Assembly: GCF_001646945.1 (NCBI RefSeq)
Contig: NZ_LUTV01000006.1
Location: 30,972 to 94,971 of the forward strand
DNA: 64,000 nt
Origin: Endozoicomonas ascidiicola
GTDB lineage: Bacteria > Pseudomonadota > Gammaproteobacteria > Pseudomonadales > Endozoicomonadaceae
Direction: 5' to 3'
Shown piece after piece: positions 58,284 to 64,000 of this stretch. Each line of letters opens with the position of its first letter. Positions within the stretch are counted from its first letter, which is position 1. Made by a program: the position numbers and the translations under genes. The notes beneath the pieces are model-generated. The model did no database searches. It worked only from the letters and a program-made list of their open reading frames with translations, and had not been told where the DNA came from.

Positions 58284-58375
58284 TAACATCCTGATCGTTA
58301 AAACAGAAGCACCTGTTGGTTGAACAACCAAACGGCTTGCAACCAATATTCTTAATGATTTTTATCACAATATAA

Positions 58376-58404
58376 AAAGCCGACTCTTATAAAAAGTCGG
58401 CTTT
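58376..58404 (-). terminator. Terminator after nhaD
   Basis: A 10-bp perfect stem AAAGCCGACT/AGTCGGCTTT with a 9-base loop and a T-rich run on the minus strand, 24 bp past the nhaD stop. Confidence 0.85.
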
Positions 58405-58428
58405 CTCAGTTTATCTCTGATCTAGGAT

Positions 58429-59826
58429 TTATCCATTAATCAGGAAATGAACCCAAACACTGGCTGCATAACCCAGGCCAATAGCCCAACTCCAACGCAA
58501 GTGAGAAACAAAGGTATAAAGCCCTTTTGATGTTCCCATCAACGCAACACCGGCAGCAGAACCTACAGACAGCAAGCTACCACCCACACCTGCAGTCAAC
58601 GTAATTAACAACCACTGGAACGTATCCATCTCTGGATTCATACCCAGAATGGCAAACATCACAGGGATGTTATCCACTACGGCGGAAATTACACCGGCAA
58701 TAATATTGGTCCAGGTGGCACCAAGGCCTGCATACATGGATTCCGAAACCACATCCAAATAACCGATATAACGCAACCCGCCAACAGAGAAAATAACACC
58801 AAAGAAGAACAACAGGGTATCCCACTCGGCATGGGCAACTTCTTTGAACACATCCATTTTGGTTTCTTCCGGCCCATGTGGACGAGCCGTTAAACGACGT
58901 CCACTGGTCAACCCCTGAATATGCATAAAGTAGGTGTAAAACATCAGCAAGGCCAAACCGGTCATCATGCCCATAAACGGCGGTAGACCAAGCACTTTTT
59001 CAAAGCTGACGGCCAGAAAAATCGTCACCAGGAACAAAAAGCAGATCATCAGGCCGCCACGACGAATCTGGCTTTGAACCTGTACCCCCATCGGACGCCC
59101 CTTAGGAATAAAGAGGCTCATGATCGCCGCTGGAATCACGTAATTAACCACGGCAGGGATAAAGAGCGTGAAGAATTTAAAGAACTCCACTTTGCCCGCC
59201 TGCCAAACCATCAGAGTAGTGATATCGCCAAAAGGACTGAACGCGCCCCCTGCATTGGCAGCCACCACCACGTTGATCATGCCAAGAGTGATAAAGCGTG
59301 GATTACCCTCCCCTACGGCCATAATAACAGCGCCCATTAATAGCGCCGTGGTCAAGTTATCCGCAATTGGCGAGATAAAAAAGGCCAAAATACCGGTGAT
59401 CCAGAAAAGCCCAAAGTAATTAAAACCTTTGGTGATCAACCAGCATCGAAGCGTGGCAAAAATTTGCCGGTCTTCCATGGCGTTGATATACGTCATGGCC
59501 ACCAGCAAGAAGAGGAACATCGCCGCATATTCTTCCAGATCGTGCATTACCGCACTTTTCAGCTCTTCATGACTGACACCTTTTGCCGAGGCCATAAAGG
59601 CGATCAAAGCCCATATCAAGCCCGCGGCCATAATCACCGGTTTAGACTTTCTGAGATGCAACTGCTCTTCTGCCATAACCAGACAGTAGGCAACCACAAA
59701 AATTACGATGCAAGCCCAGGCCAAAGGGCTGGATGTCATACCCAGAACCTGATCAGCAGCGGTGGCGGAAGAAGGCAGCAAAGCTAAAGCTGCCAGAGAG
59801 AGGAGTCTTTTCATTATTGTATTCAT
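58429..59826 (-). CDS. nhaD: Na+/H+ antiporter NhaD
   Basis: 465 residues from the ATG at 59826; ATG 59814 (MKRLLSLAAL) and a longer frame to 59871 are alternatives, none with a strong ribosome site. It starts with a signal-like segment cleaved near ATAAD, then about 12 membrane helices. Family motifs are ISPIADNLTTALLMGAVIMA and AANAGGAFSPFGDITTLMVW in the ion-path half, and SAVVDNIPVMFAILGM in the other half. NhaD exports Na+ in salt-requiring and marine bacteria. It ends in its own terminator. Confidence 0.95.
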   Translation of the reverse strand: MNTIMKRLLSLAALALLPSSATAADQVLGMTSSPLAWACIVIFVVAYCLVMAEEQLHLRKSKPVIMAAGLIWALIAFMASAKGVSHEELKSAVMHDLEEYAAMFLFLLVAMTYINAMEDRQIFATLRCWLITKGFNYFGLFWITGILAFFISPIADNLTTALLMGAVIMAVGEGNPRFITLGMINVVVAANAGGAFSPFGDITTLMVWQAGKVEFFKFFTLFIPAVVNYVIPAAIMSLFIPKGRPMGVQVQSQIRRGGLMICFLFLVTIFLAVSFEKVLGLPPFMGMMTGLALLMFYTYFMHIQGLTSGRRLTARPHGPEETKMDVFKEVAHAEWDTLLFFFGVIFSVGGLRYIGYLDVVSESMYAGLGATWTNIIAGVISAVVDNIPVMFAILGMNPEMDTFQWLLITLTAGVGGSLLSVGSAAGVALMGTSKGLYTFVSHLRWSWAIGLGYAASVWVHFLING

Positions 59827-60142
59827 CTTTAGTAACTGGTACACGGCATCCTTTGCCACCAGCGTGTGCATTGAAAGCTCTAATTAAAAGTCTAATTAAA
59901 AATTCTGTAAAATTCGCGCGCAAGGATACAGGCACGGAAGAGGAAGTGCAAAAAGCAGTCTGGATTAAAAACGGACATTTTAAGAACACAATCGATTAAA
60001 AATTCGGCACATTGTCAAACGGTCGCCCAATTTCCTGTATACACTCTATACAAACTATTGTTCAGTTTAGTTAGCTTAATGTTTGCACTCAGCGATGCTT
60101 GCACTAAACGACAACTGTCTTGTTATTTTCAGGTGATGCTTG
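59827..60142. other. Divergent gap between nhaD and the YbaK-like gene
   Basis: A 316-bp AT-rich gap with no gene. It contains TTGTCA at 60012 and the TGTATA-CACTC-TATACA inverted repeat (60036-60052), which may be a promoter with an operator for the plus-strand gene. Nothing clear was seen for nhaD. Confidence 0.4.
60036..60052. promoter_or_regulatory. Short inverted repeat upstream of the YbaK-like gene
   Basis: TGTATA and TATACA, perfect inverse 6-mers with a 5-base spacer, about 90 bp before the start codon. It could be an operator or simply overlap a -10 sequence. Confidence 0.3.
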
Positions 60143-60640
60143 ATGTCTATTGCTCCAAGGCTTAAATCATTTCTGAACCGGAACGACATCGATTATGAAG
60201 TGGTTTCCCACCCTTACTCCGATGGCGCACTCAATACAGCCAATGTCGCCTGCGTACCCGCCAAGAATATGACCAAAGCCGTGGTTCTCAAAGATGAGCA
60301 AGGCTATGTCATGACCATTCTTCCTTCCGTTAACAAATTAATGCTGCGCTGGGTGAACTCCAAACTGAATCGTCACCTTCATCTGGTCAGTGAGCATGGA
60401 TTGGAAGAGCTGTTCCCAGATTGTGAAAGTGGTGCGATACCGGCCATAGGGACGGCATATGGAATTAAAACCTGCTGGGATGACGAGCTCAACGCAGTGC
60501 AGGATTTGTACTTTCAGGGCGGGAATCATCGAGAGTTGGTGCATCTTCAACGGGAGCAATTCAAGCAGTTACTGCAAGGGGAACCTCACGCAGCGATCAG
60601 TTGCCCACCGGAAGAAATGGAAGCGTACTCAAAGGATTAA
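60143..60640 (+). CDS. YbaK/ProX-type aminoacyl-tRNA deacylase domain protein
   Basis: 165 residues from the ATG at 60143. A single YbaK/prolyl-tRNA editing domain: FLNRNDIDYEVVSHPYSDGAL, KNMTKAVVLKDEQGYVMTILP (with the conserved Lys of the family) and SGAIPAIGTAYGI. Such stand-alone proteins hydrolyse mischarged tRNA; which amino acid is not determinable. Convergent with the channel gene downstream. Confidence 0.85.
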   Translation: MSIAPRLKSFLNRNDIDYEVVSHPYSDGALNTANVACVPAKNMTKAVVLKDEQGYVMTILPSVNKLMLRWVNSKLNRHLHLVSEHGLEELFPDCESGAIPAIGTAYGIKTCWDDELNAVQDLYFQGGNHRELVHLQREQFKQLLQGEPHAAISCPPEEMEAYSKD

Positions 60641-60666
60641 CAAGGACTTAAAAAGTTTAACGACTT

Positions 60667-61644
60667 CTATCGTATGATTTTTTTTACAAACAATACCACA
60701 AACAGAGCCAGTGAAAAGCTGCCAGAGAACGCCTCAAAGGCAGCAACGACGCGAGATAACCCCAATGGCGTTAAATCCCCATACCCAAGGGTGGTAAAGG
60801 TGACGATACTGAAATAAAGACAATCCAGCCAATAGATCAGATTTACCCCCAGGGCCTGATTTTGATCAAAACGAACCACTGCACCATTATCCAGAATCCC
60901 TGTGCACAGGTAAGCGAATGAACACAACAGAATCAATACCAGTGAACACCCGATAACTTTCTGGGGCGATTCGCCATAGCCGCTAACGATATCCACCAAC
61001 CATGAGAAGCACCGCTTCAATGAGTATTTTGGCATCTGTCGTCGTTCATACACTTTTTCCCGGTAGTAAAAATCCCCAGCTACCGACATCATGCCAAGGC
61101 GCTCACATTGTCTGCGAATATTCCGGGCGGACTCTTCCGCTTCTTCATAAATAGACACGGCTTTTTCAGGGCAGGCAACCGCTTGCGCTTCCTGATACAA
61201 CTGGTCGCCCCAGTTAATATGATCCAGTGAACAGTCCCGAAGTTTAACGCCCAGAAGATTACAACCTTCCAAATTGGCACGATGCAAATTCGCATGGGAC
61301 AAGTCAGCTTTAAACAGACGGGATCCGGAAAGATCCAACCGAAACAAATGGGCATTATGAAGCGACGCACGACTCAAGTCAGAATGAATCAATCGATAGG
61401 CCGTCGATCCCTCATGGTTCACAAGATTCACGCCTTCAAGGTTAGCCTTGATCAGTAAAAAACCTTCCATAGGGCGACCTGTGCGAGCACGTTTCTCTAA
61501 TCTGACTTTCACGTCGGCCGTCGACTTATCCGCTTCCGGATCATGCCAGAAACAAAAACGACGACCGGGTTCTACCTCGTCACAGCATCGCCCTGTCTTA
61601 CCAGAAAATACACATTGTTCATCGATTCCGAGCGATAGTTCCAT
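60667..61644 (-). CDS. Pentapeptide-repeat protein fused to a two-helix K+ channel
   Basis: 325 residues from the ATG at 61644 (GTG at 61689 possible; neither has a strong site). A Cys/His-rich N-terminus (CVFSGKTGRCCDEVEPGRRFCFWHD) may bind metal. Residues about 60-145 are pentapeptide repeats (LIKANLEGVNL, LSRASLHNAHL, FKADLSHANLHRANLEGCNL) forming a beta-helix. Two membrane helices then flank the selectivity filter FTTLGYGDL near the C-terminus. The cytosolic repeats may be a sensor or assembly domain; no ligand is known. Confidence 0.82.
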   Translation of the reverse strand: MELSLGIDEQCVFSGKTGRCCDEVEPGRRFCFWHDPEADKSTADVKVRLEKRARTGRPMEGFLLIKANLEGVNLVNHEGSTAYRLIHSDLSRASLHNAHLFRLDLSGSRLFKADLSHANLHRANLEGCNLLGVKLRDCSLDHINWGDQLYQEAQAVACPEKAVSIYEEAEESARNIRRQCERLGMMSVAGDFYYREKVYERRQMPKYSLKRCFSWLVDIVSGYGESPQKVIGCSLVLILLCSFAYLCTGILDNGAVVRFDQNQALGVNLIYWLDCLYFSIVTFTTLGYGDLTPLGLSRVVAAFEAFSGSFSLALFVVLFVKKIIR

Positions 61645-61777
61645 GATCGAGCCTGAGTCTGCTGATTTTCTCCTGAATATATCGTCCACCCTTATCCAGA
61701 CTGTACCTGCCGGTAAGGGGTGCAGACCTTGGCATAGTCAATTAGAATGCTTGTCTAAACAGATTGGAATAAGCACC

Positions 61778-62206
61778 ATGAGTACAAAAATAAGACATCT
61801 TCTTGTTCTAACCAGCCTGCTACTGACACCGTTGCTAAGCCAGGCAAACACTGACGGCCTCCCCTGCCCAGAAAGCCCGAACTGCGTCAGTAGCCTGGTT
61901 GAGGGGCAACAATTTATTGCCCCCTTTATGTTCAAAGAAAGCGACAAAGCCAAAATCCACGACATATTGGTCAACGCTCTGGAAAAGTCCTCCAACATCG
62001 ACATAAGCGGCAGTAATGGACACATTATCCACGCCGTGCGTACCAGCCAACTGTTTAAGTTTGAAGACGATATTATTTTACTGATCAACGGTGATGGACG
62101 GGTTGATGTTAAATCGGCTTCCCGAGTTGGTTACTACGATTTCGGCGCCAACCGCCGTCAGATAGAGAGCCTGAGACAGCGCCTGAAAGCAGAGTTGGTC
62201 GAATAA
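61778..62206 (+). CDS. DUF1499-family protein
   Basis: 142 residues from the ATG at 61778; a longer open frame back to 61448 lies opposite the channel gene and is not coding. The signal peptide ends near LLSQANT. The DUF1499 hallmark CPESPNCVSS follows directly, and RVGYYDFGANRRQIESLRQRL near the C-terminus is typical of the family. Function unknown; probably periplasmic. Confidence 0.82.
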   Translation: MSTKIRHLLVLTSLLLTPLLSQANTDGLPCPESPNCVSSLVEGQQFIAPFMFKESDKAKIHDILVNALEKSSNIDISGSNGHIIHAVRTSQLFKFEDDIILLINGDGRVDVKSASRVGYYDFGANRRQIESLRQRLKAELVE

Positions 62207-62355
62207 CGAGGGCTTTTCCGCCTACGCAAACAACACTAAATTTGTGTACAATTGCCGCCCTGAATTCGCTACCTGCATCTCCTGCTATACCGGACTGCGT
62301 AGCCATCAGTAGGCAGTAGAGACAGACAAGCGAACCCATGGTAATCGGAGACAAT

Positions 62356-62700
62356 GTGCTAACAATCTACGGCATCTCTAATTGCGACACCATTAAAAAA
62401 GCCCGACGATGGCTGGATAACAATGGGCTAGAGTACGATTTCCATGATTATCGAAAAGATGGCCTGGATCTGGTTTCTCTAGCGAACTGGGCTGAAGAGC
62501 TGGGCTGGGAACAGCTACTGAACCGCCGTGGCACCACATGGCGCAAACTGCCTGAAGAAGTAAAAGCATCGATCAACAAAGAGCGCGCTCTTGAGCTAAT
62601 GCTGGAACAACCAGCGATGATCAAACGTCCTTTGTTGGATACCGGTGCAACCAAAATTCTCGGTTTCAGTGAAAAGCAATACAGCCACCTGTTATCTTGA
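62356..62700 (+). CDS. ArsC/Spx-family protein (YffB-like)
   Basis: 114 residues from a GTG at 62356, which has GGAG five bases upstream; ATG at 62338 would add six. A thioredoxin-fold ArsC-like protein: YGISNCDTIKKARRWLD has a single active-site Cys, then DYRKDGL and KRPLLDTG, as in E. coli YffB, often found beside dap genes. dapD follows after 29 bp. The substrate is unknown; arsenate reduction should not be assumed. Confidence 0.88.
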   Translation: MLTIYGISNCDTIKKARRWLDNNGLEYDFHDYRKDGLDLVSLANWAEELGWEQLLNRRGTTWRKLPEEVKASINKERALELMLEQPAMIKRPLLDTGATKILGFSEKQYSHLLS

Positions 62701-62729
62701 GTTACATCGAATAAACTAAGGAATGATAA

Positions 62730-63767
62730 ATGAGTCATCAGTATTTCAGCCTGGCCATTGGTGTTGGTAGCAAAAACAAGAAAGACCAGTGGCTCGAAGT
62801 GTTCTACCCAAACCCCGTGCTAAACCCGGACTCCGCCCTGCTGGCAAAAATCTCCAGCCTTGTGGGCTATACCGGTGGCAACCAATCCATTGAGCTGGAC
62901 AGCAAAACCCTCCACGCCCTGGAAGATCTGTTTGTTGATAACAAAGAAACGACACTGGCCACCATTACCCGGAGTCTGGAAGAAAGTGCGCAGCCCAGAG
63001 TGATCACCATTCTGGAAACTGACGATGTACCGACCAGCACCCCGGAAGCGTATCTAAAACTGCATCTGCTTTCTCACCGGCTGGTAAAACCCCACGGTGT
63101 AAACCTTCAGGGCATTTTCCCATTGCTCCCAAATGTTGCCTGGACCAACGAAGGCGCTGTCGATCTGGAAGAACTGCCTGCCCGACAACTTCAGGCCCGT
63201 GCTGAAGGTCGTTTACTGAGTGTCAACTCCGTGGATAAATTCCCGAAAATGACCGACTACGTGGTACCTGCCGGTGTACGCATTGCCCATACGGCCCGTG
63301 TTCGTCTGGGAGCCTATGTCGGTGAAGGCACCACCATCATGCATGAAGGTTTTATCAACTTTAATGCAGGCACTGAAGGCACTAGCATGATCGAAGGTCG
63401 TGTTTCTGCCGGCGTCATGGTCGGCAAAGGCTCTGATCTGGGTGGCGGCTGCAGCACCATGGGCACCCTGTCCGGTGGTAACAACATTGTTATCTCTGTT
63501 GGCGAGAACTGCCTGATTGGCGCGAATGCTGGTCTGGGAATCCCACTGGGTGACCGTTGCATTATTGAAGCAGGTCTTTATCTCACCGCCGCCAGCAAAG
63601 TTCAGATTCTGGATGACAAAAAAACCGTGGTAGAAGTAATTAAAGCCGGTGATCTGGCTGGAAAATCCGACCTGTTATTCCGTCGTAATTCGTTGACCGG
63701 TACGATTGAATGCCTGACCAACAAATCTGCTATTGAGTTGAATGACGAGCTGCATTCTCATAACTGA
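62730..63767 (+). CDS. dapD: 2,3,4,5-tetrahydropyridine-2,6-dicarboxylate N-succinyltransferase
   Basis: 345 residues, the long DapD form found in pseudomonads. It succinylates tetrahydrodipicolinate in lysine and meso-diaminopimelate synthesis. An N-terminal domain is followed by a left-handed beta-helix: VPAGVRIAHTARVRLGAYVG, EGTTIMHEGFINFNAGTEGT and GGNNIVISVGENCLIGANAG. It starts ATG with AAGGA upstream. Confidence 0.96.
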   Translation: MSHQYFSLAIGVGSKNKKDQWLEVFYPNPVLNPDSALLAKISSLVGYTGGNQSIELDSKTLHALEDLFVDNKETTLATITRSLEESAQPRVITILETDDVPTSTPEAYLKLHLLSHRLVKPHGVNLQGIFPLLPNVAWTNEGAVDLEELPARQLQARAEGRLLSVNSVDKFPKMTDYVVPAGVRIAHTARVRLGAYVGEGTTIMHEGFINFNAGTEGTSMIEGRVSAGVMVGKGSDLGGGCSTMGTLSGGNNIVISVGENCLIGANAGLGIPLGDRCIIEAGLYLTAASKVQILDDKKTVVEVIKAGDLAGKSDLLFRRNSLTGTIECLTNKSAIELNDELHSHN

Positions 63768-63785
63768 CACTAGGAGCAAAATCTA

Positions 63786-63808
63786 GCCCGGAAACTGCTT
63801 TTCCGGGC
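63786..63808 (+). terminator. Hairpin after dapD
   Basis: A GCCCGGAAA stem with its inverse TTTCCGGGC, 18 bp after the dapD stop. There is no T run afterwards, so it is a weak or factor-assisted terminator. Confidence 0.55.
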
Positions 63809-63944
63809 ACCTAATCCTATCGAATGTCTACTCGAACCTCTTATCATCCAAACCTTAATGCACGTACAACATCGAAACTTTCTACGTTGTTTTTAGTCTA
63901 CTTTTGAAGCTTAACGTCTATAAAGCATCTCAGAGTAATACTAA

Positions 63945-64000
63945 ATGAGCACACCCTCTTCCGTTACACTCTCTGCCAAACTGCATTCTAATAGTTACAC
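63945..64000 (+). CDS. Possible start of a gene running off the window
   Basis: An ATG at 63945 opens a frame (MSTPSSVTLSAKLHSNSY) that reaches the window end without a stop. The ribosome site is weak and there is nothing to identify it. The 63809-63944 stretch before it is AT-rich and could hold its promoter. Confidence 0.3.
   Translation, partial: MSTPSSVTLSAKLHSNSY

Noticed and set aside
61448-61777. N-terminal extension of the DUF1499 protein
   Set aside because: Antisense to the channel gene; a good signal peptide starts at 61778.
62356-62700. Arsenate reductase
   Set aside because: Belongs to the ArsC/Spx fold but lies beside dapD without any ars genes, so only the fold is assigned.

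Overview
The window is a chromosomal segment of a gammaproteobacterium. The housekeeping blocks have the typical gammaproteobacterial order (rpsB-tsf-pyrH-frr-uppS-cdsA-dxr-rseP-bamA-skp-lpxD-lpxA-lpxB-rnhB; mreBCD-maf-rng-yhdP; gatCAB; dapD). Eukaryote-like proteins (SET domain, LRR-kinase, a second kinase, a nucleotidyltransferase-like protein with ankyrin repeats), NhaD and many short inverted-repeat elements suggest a marine, host-associated member of the Oceanospirillales, most like Endozoicomonas. The genus is inferred from this style of gene content and was not tested by a search.

Layout. 1-2.0 kb: an edge-truncated transposase start, a SET-domain protein and an unrecognised membrane protein. 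2.0-17.1 kb (minus strand): translation, isoprenoid, phospholipid, outer-membrane and lipid A genes. fabZ is missing from its usual place between lpxD and lpxA, where there is a strong hairpin terminator instead. 17.6-30 kb (plus strand): an M32 carboxypeptidase, then an accessory block with an LRR-protein kinase, an AI-2E-family permease, a Nudix hydrolase, a second kinase and a 1103-residue protein with DUF4116-like repeats. Two copies of a 123-bp MITE bracket the four genes from the LRR-kinase to the second kinase. 30-37.6 kb: tldD, a TetR gene broken by an in-frame amber codon, a divergent RND efflux pair and a YceI-like protein. 37.7-46.5 kb (minus): yhdP, rng, maf, mreD, mreC (apparently starting at ATT) and mreB. 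47.1-50.4 kb: gatCAB. 50.6-55.4 kb: a beta-helix/diheme cytochrome fusion lipoprotein, a PI-PLC-like lipoprotein and a PagL-like lipid A deacylase. 55.4-58.3 kb: an AT-rich ankyrin protein with a nucleotidyltransferase-like domain and a nuclear-localisation-like basic patch. 58.4-64 kb: nhaD, a YbaK-like deacylase, a pentapeptide-repeat K+ channel, a DUF1499 protein, an ArsC/Spx-like protein and dapD.

How it works together: the core genes build the envelope (lipid A, BAM, undecaprenyl phosphate, the MreBCD rod complex) and supply ribosome and tRNA functions. The accessory proteins look like effectors that may act on a eukaryotic host (histone-type methylation, Ser/Thr kinases, ankyrin and NLS-like targeting), but no secretion system is present in the window and secretion is not shown. 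Non-coding space is rich in small mobile elements. The clearest case is a 132-bp MITE inserted into another copy of itself, with 9-bp target duplications at both levels. No tRNA, rRNA, CRISPR array or prophage was recognised.
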